DNA of 64,000 bases, taken from the NCBI RefSeq assembly GCF_002001015.1, contig NZ_MUNO01000010.1:62001-126000 (forward strand), read 5' to 3'. This stretch comes from Polaromonas sp. A23. Its GTDB lineage: Bacteria > Pseudomonadota > Gammaproteobacteria > Burkholderiales > Burkholderiaceae_C. Positions 16,488 to 25,044 of this stretch are shown piece after piece (position 1 is the stretch's first letter; each line of letters opens with the position of its first letter). The position numbers were made by a program, and so were the translations under genes. The notes beneath the pieces were generated by a model. The model ran no database searches, had not been told where the DNA came from, and saw only the letters and a program-made list of their open reading frames with translations.

Positions 16488-18788
16488 ATGCGCATTCTCT
16501 GTTTGGGCGGCGGGCCCGCCGGTCTGTATTTCGCACTGCTGATGAAGCTGCAGAATCCGGCCAACCAGATCACCGTGGTGGAACGAAACCGCCCGTTTGA
16601 CACCTTCGGCTGGGGCGTGGTCCTGTCCGATCAGACGCTGGGCAACCTGCGGGCCGCCGACCCGGTGAGTGCACAGCTGATCGGTGATGCCTTCAACCAC
16701 TGGGATGACGTGGAGGTGTTTTTCAAGGGCCGCTCGGTACGCTCGGGCGGCCACGGATTTTGCGGCATAGGCCGCAAACGTCTGCTGAACATTCTGCAGG
16801 AGCGCTGCATCGCACTCGGCGTCGAGCTGGTGTTCGAAACCGACGTGCAGGACGACCAGGTCATGGCGGCGAAGTACCAGGCGGACATCGTGATCGCCAG
16901 CGACGGCCTGAACAGCCGCATCCGCAACCGCTACGCCGACACCTTCAAGCCCGACATCGACCTGCGCGCCTGCCGCTTTGTCTGGCTGGGCACACACAAA
17001 ACCTTCGACGCCTTCACCTTTGCGTTCGAGCAGACAGAACACGGCTGGTTCGCGGCCCACGCCTACAAGTTCGACGACAACACCTCGACCTTCATTGTCG
17101 AGACCCCGGAAGCCGTCTGGAAAGCCCACGGCCTGGACCAGATGAGCCAGGAAGAAGGCATCACCTTCTGCAAAAAACTGTTTGCCAAATACCTGGACGG
17201 CAACGCGCTGATGAACAACGCCACGCATGTACGCGGCTCGGCCATCTGGATCCGGTTTCCGCGCGTGGTCTGCGAACATTGGGTCCACCACGAAAACATC
17301 GGCGGCAAAGATGTGCCCATCGTGCTGATGGGCGACGCGGCCCACACCGCGCATTTTTCCATTGGCAGCGGCACCAAGCTGGCGCTGGAAGACGCGATCG
17401 AACTGACACAGTGTTTTGCCCAGACGCCCGAACCAGCCAAGGCGCTGGAAACCTACGAAGCGTTGCGCTCGGTGGAAGTGCTGAAGATCCAGAATGCCGC
17501 CCGCAACTCGACCGAATGGTTTGAAAACGTGGATCGCTACAGCGGCCTGGATGTCGAACAATTTTTCTATTCGCTGCTGACCCGCTCGCAACGCATCAGC
17601 CATGAAAACCTGCGCGTGCGCGACGCCTCCTGGCTGCACGGTTACGAGCAGTGGCTAGCCAAAAGCGCCGATCAGCCCGCGCCACCACCGATGTTGCTGC
17701 CGTTGAAGGTGCGTGAGCTGCAACTGAAAAACCGTATTGTGGTCTCCCCCATGGCCACCTACAGCGCGGTGGACGGCATGCCCCAGGACTTCCACCTGGT
17801 GCACCTGGGCGCGCGCGCGCTGGGCGGCGCGGCCATGGTGTTTGTCGAGATGACCGCGCCCTGCCCTGAAGGCCGCATCACGCCGGGCTGCCCGGGTTTG
17901 TGGAACGAGGAGCAAATGCTGGCGTGGAAACGCATTGTCGATTTTGCGCATCGCTCGGGCGAAGGCGTGGCCATGGGCATGCAGCTGGGCCACAGTGGTC
18001 CCAAAGGCTCGACGCAGCTCGGCTGGGAAACGCCCGACGAGCCGCTGCCTGCGGGCAACTGGCCGCTGCTGGCTGCCAGCGCCGTCTCGTATGGCCCGAC
18101 CAACGCGGTGCCGGTTGCCATGACCCGGGACGACATGGCTCGCATCAAGGCGCAGTTTGTCCAGTCAGCGCGCTACGCCGCGCAGGCTGGTTTCGACTGG
18201 CTGGAGTTGCATTGTGCCCACGGCTACCTGTTGTCGAGTTTCATCACGCCGTTGACCAACCAACGCAGCGACGAGTACGGCGGTTCGCTGGAAAACCGCT
18301 GCCGCTACCCGCTGGAAGTCTTCGAGGCCATACGTGCGGTCTGGCCCACGCACCTGCCTATGAGCGTGCGCATCTCGGCGCACGACTGGGCGCCGGGCGG
18401 CAACACGGCCGACGATGCAGTGGCCATCGCGCGCCTGTTCAAGGTCGCTGGCTGCGATTTCATCGACGTCTCTTCAGGCCAGACCACACGCGACGCCAAG
18501 CCGGTGTATGGCCGCATGTACCAGACACCGTTTGCCGACCGCATCCGCAACGAGGTCGGCATCCGGACGATTGCCGTCGGCGCGATCTCCGAGGTTGACC
18601 ATGTGAACAGCATCATCGCGGCAGGCCGCGCCGACCTGTGCGCGATTGCACGGCCGCACCTGGCCGACCCGGCCTGGACATTGCATGAAGCAGCCAAACT
18701 GCAGAGCCGGGCCGTGGACTGGCCCCGGCAATACCTCAGCGGCCGGGACCAGCTGTATCGCGAACTTTCAAAGCAAAAACAGGCCTGA
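16488..18788 (+). CDS. 2-aminobenzoyl-CoA monooxygenase/reductase-type fusion (flavin hydroxylase + Old Yellow Enzyme)
   Basis: This 766-residue two-domain flavoenzyme has a FAD aromatic hydroxylase N-half, with [10 protein letters not shown] at 7-16 and [20 protein letters not shown] near 282. The C-half (from about 403) is an Old Yellow Enzyme/YqjM-type barrel with His575 and His578 in [12 protein letters not shown] and the [12 protein letters not shown] motif. This architecture and length are those of Azoarcus evansii 2-aminobenzoyl-CoA monooxygenase/reductase, which hydroxylates and then reduces the CoA-bound ring in aerobic anthranilate breakdown. Related proteins are often labelled salicylyl-CoA 5-hydroxylase/oxidoreductase, which remains the main alternative. 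The 2-aminobenzoate-CoA ligase homologue in the operon supports the first reading. The ribosome binding site is weak. Confidence 0.85.
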   Translation: MRILCLGGGPAGLYFALLMKLQNPANQITVVERNRPFDTFGWGVVLSDQTLGNLRAADPVSAQLIGDAFNHWDDVEVFFKGRSVRSGGHGFCGIGRKRLLNILQERCIALGVELVFETDVQDDQVMAAKYQADIVIASDGLNSRIRNRYADTFKPDIDLRACRFVWLGTHKTFDAFTFAFEQTEHGWFAAHAYKFDDNTSTFIVETPEAVWKAHGLDQMSQEEGITFCKKLFAKYLDGNALMNNATHVRGSAIWIRFPRVVCEHWVHHENIGGKDVPIVLMGDAAHTAHFSIGSGTKLALEDAIELTQCFAQTPEPAKALETYEALRSVEVLKIQNAARNSTEWFENVDRYSGLDVEQFFYSLLTRSQRISHENLRVRDASWLHGYEQWLAKSADQPAPPPMLLPLKVRELQLKNRIVVSPMATYSAVDGMPQDFHLVHLGARALGGAAMVFVEMTAPCPEGRITPGCPGLWNEEQMLAWKRIVDFAHRSGEGVAMGMQLGHSGPKGSTQLGWETPDEPLPAGNWPLLAASAVSYGPTNAVPVAMTRDDMARIKAQFVQSARYAAQAGFDWLELHCAHGYLLSSFITPLTNQRSDEYGGSLENRCRYPLEVFEAIRAVWPTHLPMSVRISAHDWAPGGNTADDAVAIARLFKVAGCDFIDVSSGQTTRDAKPVYGRMYQTPFADRIRNEVGIRTIAVGAISEVDHVNSIIAAGRADLCAIARPHLADPAWTLHEAAKLQSRAVDWPRQYLSGRDQLYRELSKQKQA

Positions 18789-18828
18789 GCCCTTATGGGA
18801 CGGGCACAAGCGACTATCAAATAGGTAG
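18782..18828 (-). repeat. Extragenic repeat, inverted copy of the 1211-1260 type
   Basis: Read on the minus strand the segment is CTACCTATTTGATAG, TCGCTTGTGCCC, then ATAAGGGCTCAGGCC. This matches the order of modules at 1211-1260. It overlaps the last codons of the monooxygenase gene and ends 17 bp before the marR start, within the only non-overlapping gap of the operon. Confidence 0.55.
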
Positions 18829-18845
18829 TAAAACAGGAGAACAAC

Positions 18846-19337
18846 ATGGACATGGAAGCACGGGGACACCGCGAACATCCGGAGGCGTTGCGCCTGTGGC
18901 TGCGTCTGCTGACCTGCACGCAATTGATTGAAAAGCAGGTGCGCGGGCAATTGCGCGAGCAGTTCGACACCACGCTACCGCGGTTTGACCTGATGGCCCA
19001 GCTCGAACGTAATCCCGAGGGCCTGAAGATGAATGAGCTCTCCCGCCGGATGATGGTGACCGGTGGCAATGTCACCGGCATCACCGACCAGCTGGTGGCG
19101 GAAGGCCTGGTCGAACGCATGGATGTCGAAGGCGATCGCCGTGCCTACCGCGTGCGCCTGACTTCGCGTGGCCGCAAGACCTTTGACGAGATGGCGCGCC
19201 AGCACGAAGACTGGATTGTCCAGGCCTTCGGCGGCCTGTCGCCGCGCGAACTGGAAACCCTGCACAAGCTGCTGGGCAAGGTCAAGCAGCACCAGATTGA
19301 CCTGAACGACCTGAACCAGGAAACGGAAAACGCATGA
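18846..19337 (+). CDS. MarR-family transcriptional regulator
   Basis: A 163-residue winged-helix regulator. Helix-turn-helix [20 protein letters not shown] (about residues 60-79) is followed by the recognition helix and a wing with [19 protein letters not shown], a standard MarR signature. ACAGGAGAACAAC gives a strong ribosome binding site. Its stop overlaps the start of the crotonase gene by 4 bp. MarR regulators of this group commonly repress aromatic-acid operons and respond to the CoA thioester, so it is inferred to control the promoter at 16424-16454. Confidence 0.92.
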   Translation: MDMEARGHREHPEALRLWLRLLTCTQLIEKQVRGQLREQFDTTLPRFDLMAQLERNPEGLKMNELSRRMMVTGGNVTGITDQLVAEGLVERMDVEGDRRAYRVRLTSRGRKTFDEMARQHEDWIVQAFGGLSPRELETLHKLLGKVKQHQIDLNDLNQETENA

Positions 19338-20188
19338 AACACTACATCTCCTCAAGCAACCCGATGCATAGGCAATTCAACGCGTTTGCAGGCTACCAGG
19401 CGCGTCATTTTTCATACGCTTTCGAGGGCGGTGTGGCCACCCTGAGCTTGAACCGGCCGGAGCGCAAAAACCCGCTGACCTTTGAGTCCTACGCCGAACT
19501 GCGTGATCTGTTCCGCGCGCTGAACAGCGCCACCGACGTCAAGGTGATCGTGCTGACCGGCGCCGGTGGCAACTTCTGCTCAGGCGGCGATGTGCATGAA
19601 ATCATCGGCCCGCTGACGAAAATGTCCATGCCTGAAATGCTGGAGTTCACCCGCATGACGGGCGACCTGGTCAAGGCCATGCGCCTGTGCCCGCAACCCA
19701 TCATTGCCGCCATCGACGGCATCTGCGCCGGTGCCGGTGCCATGATGGCATTGGCCGCCGACCTGCGGCTGGGTACCGCCCAGGCCAAAACTGCCTTCCT
19801 GTTCACGCGCGTGGGGCTGGCCGGCGCCGACATGGGCGCCTGTGCATTGTTGCCGCGCCTGATCGGCCAGGGCCGCGCGTCTGAGCTGCTGTTCACCGGG
19901 CGCGTCATGACCGCGCAGGAAGGCTTGCAGTGGGGCTTCTTCAACGCGCTGCACGAGCCAGCAGAGCTGCTGGGCAAGGCGCAGACACTGGCTGCGGAAC
20001 TGGCCGCCGGTCCGACCTTTGCCCATGGCATGACCAAAACCATGCTGCATCAGGAATGGGCCATGACCCTGGACCAGGCGATTGAAGCCGAAGCCCAGGC
20101 GCAGGCGATTTGCATGCAGACGAAAGACTTCACGCGCGCCTACGAAGCCTTTGCCGGCAAACAGAAACCGGTGTTCCAGGGAGACTGA
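19334..20188 (+). CDS. Enoyl-CoA hydratase/isomerase family protein
   Basis: A 284-residue crotonase-fold enzyme. The oxyanion-hole segments are present ([20 protein letters not shown] and [19 protein letters not shown]). By hand alignment, neither catalytic glutamate of classical enoyl-CoA hydratase is conserved: the first position falls on Met in GAGAMMAL and the second near Arg in [10 protein letters not shown] downstream Asp in [11 protein letters not shown] lies close to the catalytic Asp of dienoyl-CoA isomerases. It therefore probably acts as an isomerase, hydrolase or unusual hydratase on the alicyclic amino-oxo CoA product of the fusion enzyme. Its start overlaps marR by 4 bp. There are several candidate starts in the first 12 residues. 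Confidence 0.85.
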   Translation: MKHYISSSNPMHRQFNAFAGYQARHFSYAFEGGVATLSLNRPERKNPLTFESYAELRDLFRALNSATDVKVIVLTGAGGNFCSGGDVHEIIGPLTKMSMPEMLEFTRMTGDLVKAMRLCPQPIIAAIDGICAGAGAMMALAADLRLGTAQAKTAFLFTRVGLAGADMGACALLPRLIGQGRASELLFTGRVMTAQEGLQWGFFNALHEPAELLGKAQTLAAELAAGPTFAHGMTKTMLHQEWAMTLDQAIEAEAQAQAICMQTKDFTRAYEAFAGKQKPVFQGD

Positions 20189-20189
20189 T

Positions 20190-21359
20190 ATGAAAGCCTC
20201 CACTACGCACCTGGCTCTGCCTTTTTTTGACGAAGCGCATCGCGCACTCGGCGAGCAACTCGCAGCCTGGACGCCCGCGCAGCAGGTAGACGAAAGCGAC
20301 GATCGCCGCGCCTGCAAAGAGTGGGTGCGCCTGCTCGGCAATGCTGGCTGGCTGCGTTACTGCGTGCCTGCCAGTGCAGGCGGGGCCATGGAAAAACTCG
20401 ACTCCCGCGCGCTGGTGATCCTGCGCGAAACCCTGGCCTTTCATTCCCCTTTGGCCGATTTCGCTTTTGCAATGCAAGGCCTGGGCAGCGGTGCCATCAC
20501 CCTGGCCGGCACACCTACGCAGCAAGCGGCCTACCTGCCCGCCGTGGCGCGCGGCGACAAGATTGCGGCCTTCGCACTGAGCGAACCCGATGCCGGCTCC
20601 GACGCCGGCGCCATGACCACCAGCGCCGATGCGGTGGATGGTGGCTGGGCCCTCGACGGCAGCAAAACCTGGATCAGCAATGGCGACATCGCAGATTTTT
20701 ACGTGACCTTCGCCAAAACCGATCGCGAAGCCGGCACACGTGGAATCACGGCCTTCATCGTCGACGCAAGTACCCCCGGGCTGGACAGCAGCGAACACAT
20801 TGCGGTAATGGCACCGCACCCGCTGGCAACCCTCAAGTTTGCGCACTGCCGGGTACCCGACTCGGCACAGCTGGGTGCGCTCAACGGCGGTTTCAAGCTG
20901 GCGATGCAGACGCTGGACATTTTCCGTGCATCGGTCGCGGCGGCGGCGCTGGGCATGGCAAGGCGCGCGCTGTTTGAAGCCGTCCGGTTTTCGCGCGAGC
21001 GCAAGATGTTCGGCCAGACCTTGGCCGACTTCCAGTTGACGCAAGCCAAGATCGGTGAAATGGCAGCACTGATCGACGCCGCCGCGCTGCTGACTTACCG
21101 CGCTGCCTGGTTGCGCGACGACAGCGAGGCCAGCGGTGCAGGCAAACGCGTCACCGCTGAAGCGGCGATGGCCAAGATGACGGCTACCGAAAACGCCCAG
21201 CGCGTGATCGACATGGCCCTGCAGATGCATGGTGGCCTCGGCGTCAAAGTGGGCACCAAGGTGGAAAGCCTGTACCGCGACATTCGTTCACTGCGAATCT
21301 ATGAAGGTGCGACCGAAGTCCAGCAACTGATCATCGGCAAGGCAGTACTGCAATCATGA
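20190..21359 (+). CDS. Acyl-CoA dehydrogenase
   Basis: A 389-residue flavin dehydrogenase with the family signatures [15 protein letters not shown] in the middle domain, then [14 protein letters not shown]. The C-terminal [20 protein letters not shown] runs into [19 protein letters not shown], where the Glu of IYEG is the expected catalytic base. CCAGGGAGACTGAT precedes the chosen start at 20190; frames upstream overlap the crotonase gene. It overlaps the next start by 4 bp. In this operon it probably oxidises an alicyclic CoA intermediate in the beta-oxidation-like lower pathway. Confidence 0.92.
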   Translation: MKASTTHLALPFFDEAHRALGEQLAAWTPAQQVDESDDRRACKEWVRLLGNAGWLRYCVPASAGGAMEKLDSRALVILRETLAFHSPLADFAFAMQGLGSGAITLAGTPTQQAAYLPAVARGDKIAAFALSEPDAGSDAGAMTTSADAVDGGWALDGSKTWISNGDIADFYVTFAKTDREAGTRGITAFIVDASTPGLDSSEHIAVMAPHPLATLKFAHCRVPDSAQLGALNGGFKLAMQTLDIFRASVAAAALGMARRALFEAVRFSRERKMFGQTLADFQLTQAKIGEMAALIDAAALLTYRAAWLRDDSEASGAGKRVTAEAAMAKMTATENAQRVIDMALQMHGGLGVKVGTKVESLYRDIRSLRIYEGATEVQQLIIGKAVLQS

Positions 21360-22981
21360 GTTCTCAAACACACCCTTCCGTCCAGACAGACCGCTTCGTC
21401 CACGACCGCTTGCCACCGCAGGACCAATGGCCTCAGATGCGTTACGACCTGCCGGAGCTGCAGATTCCGGCGCAGGTGAATCTGGTTGATGTACTGTTCG
21501 GGCGTATTGAAGAACGCGGCCTGTCGGACCGGCCCTTTTTACGTTCCGACAGGATTACCCTGAGCTACGCCGACGCCAGCGAACGCGTCAGCAGGATTGC
21601 CCAGGTCCTCACGCAAGACCTGGGGCTTGTCCCCGGCAACCGCGTGTTGCTGCGCGGCGGCAACACCATCGGCATGGCGCTGGCCTGGCTGAGCGTCGTC
21701 AAGGCCGGACTGGTGGCGGTGGCTACCATGCCATTGCTGCGCGCCAAGGAACTCGGCGAGATCATCCACAAATCGCAAGCCACCGTGGCGCTGTGCGACG
21801 CCGGCCTGCTGGCCGAGTTGCAAACTGCACAAGCGTTGAATCCGGCCCTTCAAACGATTGTTCCGTTCAACCTGAATGAGCCGGGTTCCCTGGCTGTGAT
21901 GGCCGCAACCAAGGACGGCCACTTCGCGCTCTGTCGCACTTCCGCAGACGACATTGCCATGATGGCCTTCACCTCGGGCACCACCGGCACCCCCAAAGCT
22001 GCCGTGCACACGCACCGTGACGTGCTCGCCGCATGCGAAGCCTGGCCGCGCCATGTGCTCAAGGCCAGGCCCGAGGATGTCGTGATGGGCTCGCCGCCGC
22101 TGGCGTTTACCTTCGGCTTGGGCGGCATGCTCATCTTCCCGATGTGGGCGGGAGCCTCGGTTTATTACCCGGGCATCCCTTACACCCCGGAAGCCATGGT
22201 CAAGCTCATCAATGAGGTCGGCGCCACTATTTGCTACACCGCGCCCACGTTCTACCGCCAGATGGCAGGTTTTGCGAAGCAACATGGCGTGCCCACCCTG
22301 CGCACCTGCGTCAGTGCCGGCGAAGGCCTGCCGGATGCCACCCGTCAGCTCTGGAAAGACGCCACCGGTATCGAAATGACCGATGGCATCGGTGCCACCG
22401 AGATGTTTCACATCTTCATCTCCGCGGCACAGCAGGATGTACGCCGCGGAGCCATCGGCAAGGTGGTGCCGGGCTATACCGCAAAAGTGGTGGGAGACGA
22501 TGGTAAAGAACTGCCGCGCGGTACGGTTGGCAAACTCGCCGTGATCGGCCCCACCGGCTGCCGCTACCTGGCCGATGATCGCCAACTCAAGTATGTGAAA
22601 GGCGGCTGGAATTACCCCGGTGACGCCTTTCTGCAGGATGCCGACGGATACTTTTTCTTTCAGGCCCGGGCCGACGACATGATCATCACCTCGGGCTACA
22701 ACGTGGGCGGCCCCGAGGTTGAAGACGCGCTGCTCAAGCACCCTGCGGTGGCCGAATGCGGCGTGATCGGTGTACCCGACGAAGAGCGTGGCATGGTCGT
22801 CAAGGCCTTTATCGTGCTCAAACCCGGCCAACCGGCGGATGCAGAGATGACCCGGCTGTTGCAGGACCATGTGAAATCGACGCTGGCCCCCTTCAAGTAC
22901 CCGCGCCAGATTGAATTTGTGGAAAACCTGCCGCGTACCGAGACCGGCAAGCTCCAGCGCTTCAGGCTGCGGCAACCATGA
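21356..22981 (+). CDS. 2-aminobenzoate-CoA ligase (benzoate-CoA ligase family)
   Basis: This 541-residue ANL enzyme has [20 protein letters not shown] at about 203-222, the [14 protein letters not shown] motif, the hinge [20 protein letters not shown] and the C-terminal catalytic Lys in [12 protein letters not shown]. The length and the N-terminal [20 protein letters not shown] match 2-aminobenzoate-CoA ligases rather than fatty acyl ligases. It would form 2-aminobenzoyl-CoA, the substrate of the fusion enzyme at 16488. It starts inside the dehydrogenase stop and ends inside the thioesterase start (ATGA overlaps), so translation is coupled. Confidence 0.88.
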   Translation: MSSQTHPSVQTDRFVHDRLPPQDQWPQMRYDLPELQIPAQVNLVDVLFGRIEERGLSDRPFLRSDRITLSYADASERVSRIAQVLTQDLGLVPGNRVLLRGGNTIGMALAWLSVVKAGLVAVATMPLLRAKELGEIIHKSQATVALCDAGLLAELQTAQALNPALQTIVPFNLNEPGSLAVMAATKDGHFALCRTSADDIAMMAFTSGTTGTPKAAVHTHRDVLAACEAWPRHVLKARPEDVVMGSPPLAFTFGLGGMLIFPMWAGASVYYPGIPYTPEAMVKLINEVGATICYTAPTFYRQMAGFAKQHGVPTLRTCVSAGEGLPDATRQLWKDATGIEMTDGIGATEMFHIFISAAQQDVRRGAIGKVVPGYTAKVVGDDGKELPRGTVGKLAVIGPTGCRYLADDRQLKYVKGGWNYPGDAFLQDADGYFFFQARADDMIITSGYNVGGPEVEDALLKHPAVAECGVIGVPDEERGMVVKAFIVLKPGQPADAEMTRLLQDHVKSTLAPFKYPRQIEFVENLPRTETGKLQRFRLRQP

Positions 22982-23421
22982 AATTCGAGACCAGGAAGCA
23001 AATCCGGTTTCATCATTGCGACCCGGCCGGCATTGTTTTTTATCCCCAGTACTTCTACTTGCTGCATGAGGCTCAGGAAGACTTTCTGGCACACATCGGC
23101 CATCCCGAACACACATTGATAGCCGCCGGCCTGGGCGTGCCCATCGTGGACCTGAAAACCGAGTTTCTCGGCATGTGCCGTTATGGCGACGAGATCGACA
23201 TCAGCCTTAATCTGACCCGGCTGGGCAATGCCAGCATTGGCATGCACTATGAAATTCATAGCTATCCGCGCCCGACAGATAAGGGCCAGGGCCTTAAACT
23301 TCGCGCAAACAGCGTGGTGGTCTGCTCAGAAATACCCAACGGGAAGGTGCTGGGCATCCCGGATGGACTGCGTCAGGCGCTGATGCCTTACCTTGAAACA
23401 AAATCGAAAGAAGAACCATGA
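22978..23421 (+). CDS. 4-hydroxybenzoyl-CoA-type thioesterase
   Basis: A 147-residue hotdog-fold acyl-CoA thioesterase. The active-site segment RFHHCDPAGIVFYPQYFYLL carries the Asp of the DPAGIVFYP motif typical of 4-hydroxybenzoyl-CoA thioesterases and YbgC proteins. It may release CoA from 2-aminobenzoyl-CoA or dead-end thioesters to recycle the CoA pool. The ATGA overlaps on both sides show coupling to the ligase and the RidA-like gene. The codons for YEIHSYP contain a perfect CTATGAA-A-TTCATAG palindrome. Confidence 0.88.
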   Translation: MKFETRKQIRFHHCDPAGIVFYPQYFYLLHEAQEDFLAHIGHPEHTLIAAGLGVPIVDLKTEFLGMCRYGDEIDISLNLTRLGNASIGMHYEIHSYPRPTDKGQGLKLRANSVVVCSEIPNGKVLGIPDGLRQALMPYLETKSKEEP

Positions 23422-23813
23422 TGAAACTACTGCAACCACCCGGCTGGACGGCGCCCAAGGGATATGCCAACGGCGTGATAGCCAAAGGGGCCATGATTTT
23501 TGTGGGCGGACAAATCGGCTGGAATGCCCAGCAGCAGTTTGAGAGCGACGACTTCATCGCCCAAACCCGCCAGGCCCTGCAAAACATCCTGGCTGTGCTG
23601 AGGGCAGGTGGCGCTGGACCGGAGCATATGGTGCGGATGACCTGGTACGTGGTGGACAGGGTGGAATACATTGAGCGCCTCAAGGAACTGGGCGCGGTTT
23701 ACCGTGAGGTGATGGGGAAAAACTTTCCCGCCATGACCTGCGTTGAAGTGGCCGCCCTGGTGGAAGAGCGGGCCCGCATTGAAATTGAAGTCACGGCCGT
23801 TTTGCCGGACTGA
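23418..23813 (+). CDS. RidA/YjgF-family protein lacking the canonical arginine
   Basis: This 131-residue protein has the RidA family fold (VGGQIGWNAQQQFESDDFIA, QTRQALQNILAVLRAGGAGP, FPAMTCVEVAALVEERARIE). The archetypal RidA has PARS at this point, with an Arg that binds the substrate carboxylate and supports imine hydrolysis. Here the segment reads PAMT, with Met in place of Arg. It is therefore probably not a 2-aminoacrylate deaminase but a member of one of the other Rid subfamilies. Its position last in a 2-aminobenzoate operon suggests that it handles an enamine/imine formed after ring reduction, which would release ammonia; that role is inferred. Confidence 0.88.
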   Translation: MMKLLQPPGWTAPKGYANGVIAKGAMIFVGGQIGWNAQQQFESDDFIAQTRQALQNILAVLRAGGAGPEHMVRMTWYVVDRVEYIERLKELGAVYREVMGKNFPAMTCVEVAALVEERARIEIEVTAVLPD

Positions 23814-23981
23814 AGTGTGGTCATCATCTGACGCCTTTTGGATGCGGCCGGGAGGCTCGCCGGGTGAGCTCACCATGGACCTGACAGGTCTTCTGGCTTA
23901 AGATGACCTGACTTCCGGTGTCAATGTATTTGGAGATTTCCATGACCCCCACCCGACCGATCTTGACCAGGACCGCATCAC

Positions 23982-24953
23982 ATGGCTGACAACACGTCCG
24001 GTTTCAGACAAGTCCCGCCAGATCCGGAATTCGGTCTGGCCGAGGCCCAGCGGAGGATGCAGCGGCAGTTGATGGAAACAACGGGCGTCGCCCAGAGCGT
24101 TTTTCATCTCGAAACGCAACAGCTCAAGTGGAACGCCCGCACCTACCAGATGTTTGGTGTCAGTCCCGTGGGCTCGCCCATTACGCTGGAATTCGCCATG
24201 AACCTGGTCTACCCGGACGATCTGGACCTGCTGGTCCGTGCTCGCGACCAGCTACGCAAGACCCCCGGCGCCATCGAGCTTGACTACCGCGTCATCCGTC
24301 CTGATGGCGGGCTGGTAGACGTACATTCGCTGCTTTACGCCGAAACCGATACCCAGGGCCGCGCGCTGGTTTACGTTGAAATGAGTCTGGACGTGACGGA
24401 GCGCAAACGTGTGGAAGCTGCCCTCATCCAGTCAGCCCGCCTGTGCCGGGCGCTGGACCAGGTGTCCACTGACGGCTATTGGGAACAGACGGTCGCGGGA
24501 CAGACCAACCCGGCGGGAAGTCTTACCGCCCCCCTCACTGCCCCCAAGGCAGCCAGTGACGGTCCGCAGCGAAAAATGCGGGTGCTGTATGTCGAGGACA
24601 ACATGTACAACCTGATGCTGTTTGACGACGTGATGCGAACCCGCGAGGACGTGGATGTTCGCATGGCGCAAAACGGTGCTCAGGGCTATGAAGTGGCCAC
24701 CACCTGGTTGCCGGACGTGCTGGTTCTTGATGGCCGCCTGCCGGACACGCATGGCATTGATCTGCTCAAACGTATACGTAGCGTGCCTGGCCTGCAGGCC
24801 ACACCAGCGTACATGTGTTCGGCAGACACTCAGCCGGAGCACAAGGTGCTTGCGGAACAGGCGGGGTTTGTGGGCTACTGGACCAAGCCGGTGGACTTTG
24901 ACAAGGTGTTTGACGAGCTGGACCGGATAGCCGCCAATAGCGACCTGCGTTGA
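23982..24953 (+). CDS. PAS domain plus response-regulator receiver protein, no kinase or output domain
   Basis: A 323-residue cytoplasmic signalling protein. A PAS fold (about residues 35-150) ends in the usual VEMSLDVTERKRVEAALIQS linker helix. A low-complexity linker follows, then a receiver domain from about 198: acidic pair Glu205/Asp206 in LYVEDNMYN, phospho-acceptor Asp250 in VLVLDGRLPDTHG and Lys302 in YWTKPVDF. No histidine-kinase, GGDEF or DNA-binding domain is present. The receiver resembles those at the end of hybrid kinases, so the gene may have lost its kinase core or act as a phosphate sink. The 168-bp gap before it and the 91-bp gap after it show no feature. Confidence 0.85.
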   Translation: MADNTSGFRQVPPDPEFGLAEAQRRMQRQLMETTGVAQSVFHLETQQLKWNARTYQMFGVSPVGSPITLEFAMNLVYPDDLDLLVRARDQLRKTPGAIELDYRVIRPDGGLVDVHSLLYAETDTQGRALVYVEMSLDVTERKRVEAALIQSARLCRALDQVSTDGYWEQTVAGQTNPAGSLTAPLTAPKAASDGPQRKMRVLYVEDNMYNLMLFDDVMRTREDVDVRMAQNGAQGYEVATTWLPDVLVLDGRLPDTHGIDLLKRIRSVPGLQATPAYMCSADTQPEHKVLAEQAGFVGYWTKPVDFDKVFDELDRIAANSDLR

Positions 24954-25044
24954 GTCGGCCCCGGTCAGCGTCAAGCCGGCTGAAGATTGAGGGACGCTAC
25001 AAGGCGGTTGAACGTCTGCACAAGTGCGGCGCCTGAAACCCGCG

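Noticed and set aside
16488-18788. Naming the fusion enzyme salicylyl-CoA 5-hydroxylase
   Set aside because: The hydroxylase plus Old Yellow Enzyme fusion, the 2-aminobenzoate-CoA ligase homologue and the RidA-like partner fit 2-aminobenzoyl-CoA better; the other name stays possible for related enzymes.
21539-23116. 525-codon minus-strand frame opposite the 2-aminobenzoate-CoA ligase
   Set aside because: Spans two coupled plus-strand genes in antisense; the translation has no domain signatures.
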